A stretch of 64,000 bases of DNA from Bog-473 sp963783965 (GTDB taxonomy: Bacteria; Actinomycetota; Acidimicrobiia; Acidimicrobiales; RAAP-2): positions 1 through 64,000 of the forward strand of contig CAWAPQ010000011.1 in assembly GCA_963783965.1 (NCBI GenBank), given 5' to 3'. Below the pieces are notes generated by a model. That model was given only the letters and a program-made list of their open reading frames with translations. It made no database searches and was not told the DNA's origin. Below are positions 25,418 to 32,990 of the stretch, piece by piece; positions within the stretch are counted from its first letter, which is position 1; every line of letters starts with the position of its first letter. The translations under genes and the position numbers were made by a program.

Positions 25418-26581
25418 GTGAGCCCCCGCGCCCGGCGGGAGGTCCTCGCCGTTGATCCCGAGCCGACGGCGTCGGCGGACGGGTTCGCGGACCCCGGTAC
25501 CCCCGGCGCCGCCGTTGCCGCCGGGACTCAGGGCGACGCGGGTCCGGGCGGTCGGGTGGTCGATCCGGCGGCGTTGGGCGGCACCGAGGAGGCCGAGGAT
25601 GTCGGGCTCCGGCCCCGGTCGCTCTCGGAGTTCCTGGGGCAGCCGCAGCTGGTCGAGCACCTGGGGATCGTGCTGCAAGCGGCCCGCCAGCGGCGCCAGC
25701 CCGTGGACCACATCCTCTTCGCCGGGCCGCCGGGACTCGGCAAGACGTCGCTGGCCGGCATCGTGGCCGCCGAAATGGGCGCGGGGTTCCGCATCACCGC
25801 CGGCCCCGTCCTCACCCGGGCCGGCGACCTGGCCGCGCTGCTGACCGACCTGCAGGACGGCGACGTGCTGTTCATCGACGAGATCCACCGCCTGCACCGA
25901 TCCGTCGAGGAGATGCTCTATTCGGCCATGGAGGACGGCCGCCTCGACATCCTGATCGGGAAGGGCCCGACGGCCCGCTCCATCCGGCTGGAGCTCCCGA
26001 GCTTCACCCTGGTGGGCGCCACGACCCGCACCGGGCTGGTGGCCGGGCCGCTCCGGGACCGCTTCGGCTTCGTCGGCCGGTTGGACCTGTACGACCCGGC
26101 CGACCTGCGGGCCATCGTGGAGCGATCGGCCCGCATCTTGAAGGTGCGCATCGACGCGGAGGGCGCCATTCGGATTTCCGAGCGTTCCCGGGGCACGCCG
26201 CGGGTGGCCAACCGGCTCCTGCGCCGGGTCCGCGACTTTGCCGAGGTTCGTGGTGAAGGCTTCATCGACGGTGCCATCGCCAGCGACGGCCTGGAGCTCT
26301 TCGGGGTCGACGAGCTGGGCCTGGACAAGGTCGACCGGGCCATTCTCGCCACGTTGTGCGGCCGCTTCGGCGGCCAACCGGTGGGCCTGACCACGCTGGC
26401 GCAGTGCGTCGGTGAGGAGACGGACACGATTGAGGACGCGTACGAGCCGTTCCTGCTGCAGAGCGGTTTGATCCAACGAACATCCCGGGGCCGGGTGGCC
26501 ACGCAGCGCGCCTGGACGCACCTCGGTTTGGAGCGGCCCGCGTCGGCTGCAGACGCAATGAACACGCCTCCGCTCTTCTGA
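25418..26581 (+). CDS. ruvB: Holliday junction branch-migration helicase RuvB
   Basis: Hexameric AAA+ motor of branch migration, 387 residues. Walker A is GPPGLGKT, Walker B FIDEIHR, sensor 1 VGATTRTG, and the C-terminal winged helix ends in QRTSRGRVATQRAWTHLG. An N-terminal extension of about 55 residues, Ala/Gly/Pro/Asp-rich, precedes the usual LRPRSLSEFLGQ start. GTG four bases after the ruvA stop was chosen as start; an internal start is possible because the extension is not conserved. Confidence 0.95.
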   Translation: MSPRARREVLAVDPEPTASADGFADPGTPGAAVAAGTQGDAGPGGRVVDPAALGGTEEAEDVGLRPRSLSEFLGQPQLVEHLGIVLQAARQRRQPVDHILFAGPPGLGKTSLAGIVAAEMGAGFRITAGPVLTRAGDLAALLTDLQDGDVLFIDEIHRLHRSVEEMLYSAMEDGRLDILIGKGPTARSIRLELPSFTLVGATTRTGLVAGPLRDRFGFVGRLDLYDPADLRAIVERSARILKVRIDAEGAIRISERSRGTPRVANRLLRRVRDFAEVRGEGFIDGAIASDGLELFGVDELGLDKVDRAILATLCGRFGGQPVGLTTLAQCVGEETDTIEDAYEPFLLQSGLIQRTSRGRVATQRAWTHLGLERPASAADAMNTPPLF

Positions 26582-26960
26582 CGGACCCTTCGTGGCGCAC
26601 TTCCGGCACGTCAATTCACATTTCTTGCGCCGTTTCCCGATGTTCTGGGCTAGCTTTGCCGGGTTGCACCAGGAAGTCGGAAGCGAGGTGACCACATGGC
26701 AGGAATGACGACAGACACGACATGCACGACACGTCCGTCACTGATCGCGTCCGCCCCCGTGGCCCAGCCGCCCGCCTTTTTGCTTGGTGCCTTCGGAGGG
26801 AGGTCCCGGATGGCCGGGCCCGACCTCTGCCCCGCTGGTCACTGACGCCGACCACGACACCGCCGGGCTGACCGCCCGGACGCAATCCGAGGTTCGTCCC
26901 GCACGACGAGTGCGTCCCGTGCCTCGTCCCGCTCGCTGTACCTCCCCACTGGAGAATCCC
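26582..26960 (+). other. 379-base region upstream of ABC exporter; possible short leader ORF
   Basis: Contains a TAGCTT -10-like box (26651-26656) and a 49-codon open frame, 26696-26845, with GCGAGG before its ATG and a Thr-rich start (MAGMTTDTTCTTRPS). Between that frame and the ABC gene are short CGTCCCG direct repeats and a GCAC/GTGC hairpin. A regulatory leader is possible but unproven; no riboswitch class was recognised. Confidence 0.3.
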
Positions 26961-28766
26961 ATGGGTGAACGCACCCTTTTTCCGAACGCTTCGACCAAAG
27001 ACACCCTGGCGTACTGCTGGCGCCAGTTGCAGCCCGACCGCGTCGCGTTCGCTGGCGCCTGCACCGCCATCGTGCTCGGCACTCTGGCCAATGCCGTCGC
27101 GGCCCCGCTGATTTTTGCGGCACTCTTGAGCCGCATATCGCAGCTCGGCTCGCACGAGGGGTTGTGGCAGTCCTTCGGCCCGCTGTTGGTGGCGTACGCG
27201 CTGGTGTTGGCTGCTGCGACCCTCTTCGGGCGCATCGGTGGCTGGATGAACTGGGGCGCCACGCTGCGCTCGTTCGGCCGCGCCATCACCAGTGGTTACG
27301 ACCACCTGATGAGCCTCAGCCACTCGTGGCACACCGACAGGCCGTCGGGCGAGGTCATCGCGGCCTTGGAGACCTCGACCTGGGCCTTCGTCGACATGAT
27401 CGACGCCATGGTCTGGGGCATCCTGCGCATCAGCGTCACGACGCTCGGGGCAATCGTGGTGCTCGGGGTCGTGGCCTGGCCCGTCGCGCTCGTGATGGCC
27501 GGATTGGTCAGCGTGTTCGCCCTGGTCCTCCATCGCCGGATGGCACGGGTGGTCTCGGCGGAGAAGGAGTTCTCCGACGCCCACTCCCGGGCCACCGGGG
27601 TGATCGCCGACACCATCGCCAACCTCACGACCGTTCGCTCGCAGGCCGCCGAGGAACGCGAGAAGGAGCACGTGGGTGCCCTGGTGGCCGACTCGCTCAG
27701 TGCGGACCTCCGGGCCCGCAAGGTCTTCACCACGACGCGGATCCAGATGGAGTCGGCCATGGCCTTCTTCAACTGGGCTGCGATCGTGGTGGGCGTGGTG
27801 CTGGCACTGCACCACGTGGCCGCGGCCGGTGCGGTGTACCTCATCCTCTTCTACGCGACCTTTGTCGGGACCAGCCTCGAGGAGTCGTTCGAGTTCATCC
27901 GCTTGATCTCGCGGGCCATCGGACGCTGCGCGAAGTTTGCCGGCATCGCGGCCACAGAGCCGGACATCGTCGACCTGCCGGGGGCGCCCGACATGGTGGT
28001 GCCGCGCGGGCGGGTGGAGTTCCGCGACCTGCGCTTCGCCTACCGCGGCGGGGCCCCGCTGTTCGAGGGCCTCGATCTGCGCATAGAGCCGGGGGAGCAC
28101 GTCGGGCTGGTCGGTCCTTCCGGTTCCGGCAAGACGACGTTGACCAAGCTGATGTTGCGCTACGCCGACCGCGACGGTGGGCTGATCGAGATCGACGGCC
28201 AGGACATTGCCTGCGTCACGCAGCACTCGCTGCGTGGTCACATCGCCTACGTTCCCCAAGACCCGCAGATGCTGCACCGCACCATCGCGCAGAACATCTG
28301 TTACGGGATGGAGGGCGGCGACGCGCACGCCGTCGACATGGACCTCGTGCGCGCCGTCGGTCGGGCGGCCTACGTAGACGAGTTCGTGGAGCGCCTTCCG
28401 GACGGGTACGAGACCGTGGTGGGCGAGCGCGGCATGAAGCTCTCCGGCGGGCAACGCCAGCGCGTGGCCATCGCGCAGGCAATGGCCAAGGGGGCGAAGG
28501 TGCTCGTGCTGGACGAGGCAACCTCAGCGTTGGACTCCGAGTCGGAGTCGCTCGTGCAAGAGGCGCTGTGGCACCTCATGGAAGGCACCACGGCGTTGGT
28601 GGTGGCGCACCGGCTGGCCACCATCGCCCGGCTGGACCGGATTGTGGTGCTCGACCGGGGACGTGTCGTGGAGCAGGGCACGCACGCCGAACTCCTGGCC
28701 GCCGGCCGCAAGGGGGTCTACGGGCGCCTGTGGGCGCACCAGTCGGGTGGGTTCATGGCTGCGTGA
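26961..28766 (+). CDS. ABC exporter, fused permease and ATPase
   Basis: A 601-residue half-transporter of the ABCB/MsbA type. Six membrane helices span about residues 25-310. The nucleotide-binding domain has Walker A GPSGSGKT (about 385-392), signature LSGGQRQ (about 494-500), Walker B VLVLDEATSALD (about 514-525) and the switch His in VVAHRLAT. It works as a homodimer or with a partner; no second half-transporter gene is adjacent. ATG is preceded by GGAG. It interrupts the common ruvB-yajC neighbourhood. Substrate is unknown. Confidence 0.92.
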   Translation: MGERTLFPNASTKDTLAYCWRQLQPDRVAFAGACTAIVLGTLANAVAAPLIFAALLSRISQLGSHEGLWQSFGPLLVAYALVLAAATLFGRIGGWMNWGATLRSFGRAITSGYDHLMSLSHSWHTDRPSGEVIAALETSTWAFVDMIDAMVWGILRISVTTLGAIVVLGVVAWPVALVMAGLVSVFALVLHRRMARVVSAEKEFSDAHSRATGVIADTIANLTTVRSQAAEEREKEHVGALVADSLSADLRARKVFTTTRIQMESAMAFFNWAAIVVGVVLALHHVAAAGAVYLILFYATFVGTSLEESFEFIRLISRAIGRCAKFAGIAATEPDIVDLPGAPDMVVPRGRVEFRDLRFAYRGGAPLFEGLDLRIEPGEHVGLVGPSGSGKTTLTKLMLRYADRDGGLIEIDGQDIACVTQHSLRGHIAYVPQDPQMLHRTIAQNICYGMEGGDAHAVDMDLVRAVGRAAYVDEFVERLPDGYETVVGERGMKLSGGQRQRVAIAQAMAKGAKVLVLDEATSALDSESESLVQEALWHLMEGTTALVVAHRLATIARLDRIVVLDRGRVVEQGTHAELLAAGRKGVYGRLWAHQSGGFMAA

Positions 28767-28858
28767 GGTCCTCAGGCCCGTCGGGTGCTGCTTGTGCGGC
28801 GGCGCCCGGCGGGCCGGGGCTAACCGGCGTTGGCGGGGTTAGGGGTCGGTTGTCGAGC

Positions 28859-28875
28859 CGGGATCGGGGATCCCG
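28859..28875. terminator. Candidate terminator hairpin between convergent genes
   Basis: CGGGATC, loop GGG, GATCCCG is a perfect 7-bp stem four bases beyond the stop of the minus-strand kinase gene and about 90 bases beyond the ABC gene. A longer GGCCCG/CGGGCC pairing (28775-28780 with 28810-28815) lies closer to the ABC gene. Confidence 0.4.
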
Positions 28876-28879
28876 CCGG

Positions 28880-30808
28880 TCAACCGCTCAACCGGTCTGC
28901 CGAGGTGCCGGTGCGGACGACCGATGACACCGACGTTCCCAGGGGGAGGTACACCCGAAACGTGGTGGACCATCCGGGTGTGTCGACGATGTCGACGAAG
29001 CCCTCGTGTGCGTCGGCCACCGACTTGGCGATGGCGAGACCGAGCCCGGTGCCCGGCACTCCCATTTCGGTGGACGAGGCCAACCGGTAGAAGCGCTCGA
29101 AGAGCTGGTCGCGTTCGCCCACCGGTATGCCCGACCCTTCGTCGAGCACCTGCACCCGGGCGTAGGAGTCCACGCTGTCCACGATGACGTGAACCCGGCC
29201 ACCGCGAGGCGAGAATTTGATGGCGTTGTGGAGCAGATTGGCCAGCAGCTGGTGCAGGCGGGTCGGGTCTCCGAAAATCGGTACCTCGTCGCCGGGGTCG
29301 ATGCTCAGGGCGATCCCGGCGACCGTGGCGGATGTCTGGATGGCGTGCACGGCGTCCTCGGCCAAACGGCTCAGGTCCAACTCAGTGAAGGCGACCCTCA
29401 GCCCGCGCCCGGCCCCAGGGTCGGTCAGGAGATCCTCGGCCACCCGCTGCAGGTGCTCCGCGTTGCGCTCGATCGTCTGGAGCATGCGCATTTGGGACTC
29501 GGTCAGGTCGGCGGTGGCGTCCAGCAGCAACTCGACGAAGCCCCTGATGGACGTGATCGGTGTGCGCAGCTCGTGGGACACCGTGGCCACCACGTCGTCC
29601 TTCATCTGCGTCAGCTCGCGCAGCCGGTTGTTCTGCTCGATCAGCGACTGCGTGACCTCCTTCTGAATGGCGTAGAGGCGCTCCCGGTCGGCGGCCAGCT
29701 CTTCCCGCTCCGTCACGTCGATAGCAACGACGACGTAGCCCCCGTTCGTGGGAGCGATTGCCTCGGCCTGAGCCGTCGAGCCGTTCGAACCGGGGGCGGC
29801 GTCGTCAGCGGTGCCCCCGTCGTTGCCGAGCTCCTCGCCGAAGGCGAGGTCCGCCGTCGGCACCGGCAAGGCGCGCACTCGGACGACGCAGCGACGCTGC
29901 TGACCGTCTTTGCGGGTCGCGGTCCAGGGGACCTCGGCTGCCGTCTCTGCGTCGACGGGCTCGAGCGCCGTACGCATGGCGTCGATCGTCTGGCGGCGCT
30001 CGTCGATCTGGGCCGGATCGATGAAGTCGGCGATGGATTGGATCCCTACGACCTCGGCAGCGCGGTATCCGAGCATCTGCTCTGCACCGGCAGAGAAAAA
30101 GGTCACGGTGCCCGCAGGGTCGACTCCCATGATGGCGCTCCCGGTGGCCGCGCGCAGCAGTGTTTCGAGCCGGTCCCGGGCGTAGTCCGCCTCACGGGCG
30201 TTGCGGCGGGCCATTCTGGATTGCTGCGCGAGGTCGGCCAGGAAGGCTCTGTCGCGCGACACCATCGTGTACACGGTGGAGGCCACCAAGGTGGTGACGG
30301 TGGCCATGACGGCAACCTGGCGCCACTCGAGCGTCGGGTACTTGGGTGGACCGACGAGCAGGAGCGGCACCAGCAGGGCGAGATCCATGCAGAACAGCCC
30401 CACGAGCAGGTGCAGGCGGCGTCCGTACAACGACAGCCAGACGATGGGCAGCAGGTAGACGACCACGAGACCCGAGTCGGAGCCGCCCTGGGCGTCCCGG
30501 ATGATGGCGATGACCGCGATGTAGCCGATCGGAATGATGAGCCAGGCCCAGTCGGGGAGACGCTCCCAGGGCAACAGGAAGGCGGCCGCCACGAGGCCGA
30601 AGAAGATGACGCCGGCAATGGAGATCTCGCGGCGGGCGTCGTGGGGAAATGGGATGACTGCGATGAGGACCGTCCCGATGGCCACGAGGGCGAAGATCGG
30701 GAGGCGCACCCGCATGGAGCGAGAGAAGCCGACCGGGAGGGTGGACCCAGGCTGCTGGGGGTCGCGGCGCCGTTCCGCTTCGGCTTGGGGCTTGAGCGGC
30801 TCGTTCAC
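28880..30808 (-). CDS. Membrane-bound PAS sensor histidine kinase
   Basis: A 642-residue kinase. About six membrane helices lie at residues 35-185, with little outside the membrane, so the signal may be sensed in the bilayer or by the PAS domain (about 215-370). The PAS domain contains a hydrophilic insertion around 320-355. The phosphoacceptor is H412 in VSHELRTP. The ATPase domain has the N box LLHNAIKFSP, DEGSGIP and GTGLGLAI. Start is GTG, overlapping the response-regulator stop by four bases, so the two are coupled. Confidence 0.93.
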   Translation of the reverse strand: MNEPLKPQAEAERRRDPQQPGSTLPVGFSRSMRVRLPIFALVAIGTVLIAVIPFPHDARREISIAGVIFFGLVAAAFLLPWERLPDWAWLIIPIGYIAVIAIIRDAQGGSDSGLVVVYLLPIVWLSLYGRRLHLLVGLFCMDLALLVPLLLVGPPKYPTLEWRQVAVMATVTTLVASTVYTMVSRDRAFLADLAQQSRMARRNAREADYARDRLETLLRAATGSAIMGVDPAGTVTFFSAGAEQMLGYRAAEVVGIQSIADFIDPAQIDERRQTIDAMRTALEPVDAETAAEVPWTATRKDGQQRRCVVRVRALPVPTADLAFGEELGNDGGTADDAAPGSNGSTAQAEAIAPTNGGYVVVAIDVTEREELAADRERLYAIQKEVTQSLIEQNNRLRELTQMKDDVVATVSHELRTPITSIRGFVELLLDATADLTESQMRMLQTIERNAEHLQRVAEDLLTDPGAGRGLRVAFTELDLSRLAEDAVHAIQTSATVAGIALSIDPGDEVPIFGDPTRLHQLLANLLHNAIKFSPRGGRVHVIVDSVDSYARVQVLDEGSGIPVGERDQLFERFYRLASSTEMGVPGTGLGLAIAKSVADAHEGFVDIVDTPGWSTTFRVYLPLGTSVSSVVRTGTSADRLSG

Positions 30809-31503
30809 CGGTTCCGCGAGCGGTAGCGGTACCCGAAGCCGCGGACGGTCTCGATGGGGCCCTCGTCACCCTCGTCCCAGCCGAGCTTGCGCCGGAGTCG
30901 CAGCACTGCGTACTTGACGCGCGAGGGGGCCAGGCCACTGGGGTCGTCCCAGGCCAGTTCGATCAGCTGGTCGGACGAGAGGACCTGTCCCTGGTGGCGG
31001 GCGAGGGTGGCAAGCAGGCGGTACTCGGTCGGGGTCAGGATGATCGTCGATCCGTCGACCGTCACCTCCTGGTGTGCGAAGTCGATGTGCAGGGTTCCGT
31101 CGTCGAAGGTCGTGACGGGCTCACCCTTGGCCACCTGGCGTCGGCCGACGGCCTGCAGCCGGGCTAAGAGCTCGACCCGGCTGAAGGGCTTGGTCAAGTA
31201 GTCGTCTGCGCCGGAATTGAGGCCCCGCACCTTGTCTCTTTCGGTTCCGAGGGCTGTGAGCATGAGTACCGGCACGTCGCTCATGTCCCGGATGCGCTCG
31301 AGTACCTGCCAACCGTCCAGGTCAGGCAGTCCGACGTCCAGAATGACGATATCGGGGTGGCTCTGGTGGAACTGGCGCACCCCGTCACGCCCTTCGAGAG
31401 CCTCCGCGACCGAGTAGCCCTCGCGTTCGAGGAGGGTGCGGAGGAGTTGGCGGATGTCAGCCTCATCCTCAATGACCAGCACTGAGATATGACCATCTCG
31501 CAT
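30805..31503 (-). CDS. OmpR-family response regulator
   Basis: A 232-residue regulator, partner of the kinase downstream. The receiver has the acidic pair at E12/D13, phospho-acceptor D56 in VILDVGLPD, T83 and K105 in LTKPFS. The winged-helix DNA-binding domain ends in VRGFGYRYRS, typical of OmpR/KdpE-type regulators. A minus-strand TACAGT (31513-31518) lies nine bases upstream of the ATG. The gene is divergent from the gene-free structured region, a possible target. Confidence 0.94.
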   Translation of the reverse strand: MRDGHISVLVIEDEADIRQLLRTLLEREGYSVAEALEGRDGVRQFHQSHPDIVILDVGLPDLDGWQVLERIRDMSDVPVLMLTALGTERDKVRGLNSGADDYLTKPFSRVELLARLQAVGRRQVAKGEPVTTFDDGTLHIDFAHQEVTVDGSTIILTPTEYRLLATLARHQGQVLSSDQLIELAWDDPSGLAPSRVKYAVLRLRRKLGWDEGDEGPIETVRGFGYRYRSRNR

Positions 31504-31600
31504 CAGGCTGCAACTGTACTGGGCAAATGGTCAAACTGAGTGAATAAGGGACACCCGTTGCTCGCTGAAAAAGACCTGGCCAGCAGCTGAATAGGGTCTC

Positions 31601-31935
31601 AGATCGCCAAAAGGGGGGTGTCGGCGAGCCTGGAGGACCCGTCACAAGCGCAGAGAAGCCTCCACGAGAAGGCGAAATGGACACTCAGAGAGAGCGTTCA
31701 CAGAGCGACGTTCAGGCAGATCGCGAGCCGAGCGGAAAGTACTTCAGGGAGCGAAAGGTGCGCCGGCCCGGGTCGTCGGTCCCCCCGGAAGACTCCGTCC
31801 GACGGCCTCAGAAGGCCGGCGCACCTCTTCGCTGCTCCTGTTGTCCCCCCAACGGTGTTCCCCCTCGCAAGAATCCGCTCCCCTCCGTCGGACTCTCACA
31901 CGGTCGCCCCCCTCGAACGACCGTCACCGTGAGGT
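31601..31935 (+). ncRNA. Candidate structured RNA with three C6 hairpins (6C-like)
   Basis: A TAGGGT -10-like box (31592-31597) precedes a run of structure. Hairpin 1: 13-bp perfect stem 31756-31768 with 31814-31826, then an inner 8-bp stem 31772-31779 with 31799-31806, enclosing CCCCCC at 31781-31786. Hairpin 2: GTTG 31840-31843 with CAAC 31850-31853, around C's at 31845-31850. Hairpin 3: ACGGTCG 31900-31906 with CGACCGT 31918-31924, loop beginning CCCCCC. C-rich loops in paired hairpins are the defining trait of the actinobacterial 6C RNA motif, but this one has three and its location differs from the 6C loci I know. Exact ends and strand are inferred. Confidence 0.45.
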
Positions 31936-32411
31936 TGCTGTACTGATGAGGCGTACTTTGCAGAAGGGATGTCGCAACAGCGGCCACAATGGGTTGCAGT
32001 CGGGTTGCCCACCCGCAGGGTGCGCCAGAAGGGCGGAATGGCGCCGTTGTCCCCGCCGGGAGGCGACCGGGCGGACCGGGAAGATGCACGTGGAAAGGCC
32101 CTGAAACCTCGGACACCTGGGCATCCGCGCACCCGGGATGCGAACGGGCTTCGGGTCGTGCCGGAGCGGTCTCCACCGAGCACCGACCCGGGGCATTCGT
32201 GCCGAGAGGGCACGGCGGACCAGGGCGTGCTGCACAATCGTCGAGGACCGGACGTCACCAGGGACGATGGAGCGACTGGTCATCACTTGTCCTGGGGGCG
32301 AAGGTCTGAACCGACATCTCTCTCGAAGCCTTCGGCAATGGCGTGGGTCGTTGTGCCTGTCCTGCCCCGATACTCCTACTGCGCTGCCCAGGAGAGCCGG
32401 AACCCAGGCAC

Positions 32412-32417
32412 TAGGGT
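32412..32417 (+). promoter_or_regulatory. -10 box of yajC-secDF promoter
   Basis: TAGGGT lies 36 bases before the yajC ATG, giving a leader of about 30 nt with AAGGAT as ribosome-binding site. Confidence 0.4.
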
Positions 32418-32453
32418 GGCGCGTCGCAACCGATTCCGGTCCAAGGATCCCTC

Positions 32454-32990
32454 ATGACACCTACCCCCGCAGTGGCCCATCTCGTGCTGGCCGCGGCTTC
32501 GAAGTCCAGTTCCAGCTCATTGCTGACGTTGTTGCCTCTGGTGGCGATCGGGCTTCTCGGCTACTTCTTCTTCATTCGGCCCCAGCAGCGGAAGGCGCAG
32601 GCCGCCCGCCAATCCCAGGGTTCTGGGTACGACGTCGGCGATGAGGTGCAGACCGTGGGTGGCGTCATCGGCACCGTCCTCGAAGTCCACGGCGATCGCT
32701 ACACGCTGTTGACGGGTGCCCTGGGCGACGACGGCAACCTCGACGGACCCCAGCCGACCCGGATCGTCTTCGTCCGCCAGGCCATCGCCAAGAAGATCGA
32801 GCCGATCGAAGACGTGCGCGTCGACGACGAGCCAGTCCAAGACGTGCGGCCGGCGCGGTCGGCAGGCAGCAGGAATGGCACGAGTGATGCCACGAGCGCG
32901 AGTGACAGCCATGACGGTGACATCGACGATGTAGGTGGGGACAGTGCCAGCAGCAGCGGCGACCTCGGTGGGGAGGCCGAAGAGGCGTGA
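32454..32990 (+). CDS. yajC: Preprotein translocase accessory subunit YajC
   Basis: Small membrane partner of SecDF at the SecYEG translocon. One membrane helix at about 22-38 (LLPLVAIGLLGYFFFIRPQQRK) is followed by the YajC core (YDVGDEVQTVGGVIGTV). At 178 residues it is longer than most YajC; the extra C-terminal 60 residues are Asp/Ser/Gly-rich and probably disordered. GTGA overlap with secD. Confidence 0.93.
   Translation: MTPTPAVAHLVLAAASKSSSSSLLTLLPLVAIGLLGYFFFIRPQQRKAQAARQSQGSGYDVGDEVQTVGGVIGTVLEVHGDRYTLLTGALGDDGNLDGPQPTRIVFVRQAIAKKIEPIEDVRVDDEPVQDVRPARSAGSRNGTSDATSASDSHDGDIDDVGGDSASSSGDLGGEAEEA

Larger units (their letters stand above)
31504..32453. other. 950-base gene-free region between response regulator and yajC
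   Basis: Neither strand shows a convincing protein: open frames are short, in conflicting frames, and lack ribosome-binding sites. The first 250 bases are visibly richer in A than flanking genes. The middle (31756-31931) holds three hairpins with CCCCCC. The last 500 bases contain scattered hairpins: CACCC/GGGTG (32010-32022), GCATCC/GGATGC (32121-32141) and CGTGCC/GGCACG (32198-32214). It ends with the yajC promoter. Confidence 0.7.

Noticed and set aside
31808..32176. 122-residue minus-strand frame in the structured region
   Set aside because: It has no ribosome-binding site, an unlikely composition, and overlaps the hairpins with perfect stems.
32405..32430. Sequence resembling a T-box AGGGTGG motif
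   Set aside because: The expected specifier loop and antiterminator are missing, yajC is not an aminoacylation gene, and AGGGT is explained as part of a -10 box.
31504..32453. Possibility that the gene-free region is RNase P RNA, tmRNA or SRP RNA
   Set aside because: The conserved blocks I would expect (GAGGAAAGTC for RNase P, the tRNA-like 3' end for tmRNA, GGAAGGAAGCAG-like loop for SRP RNA) were not found.
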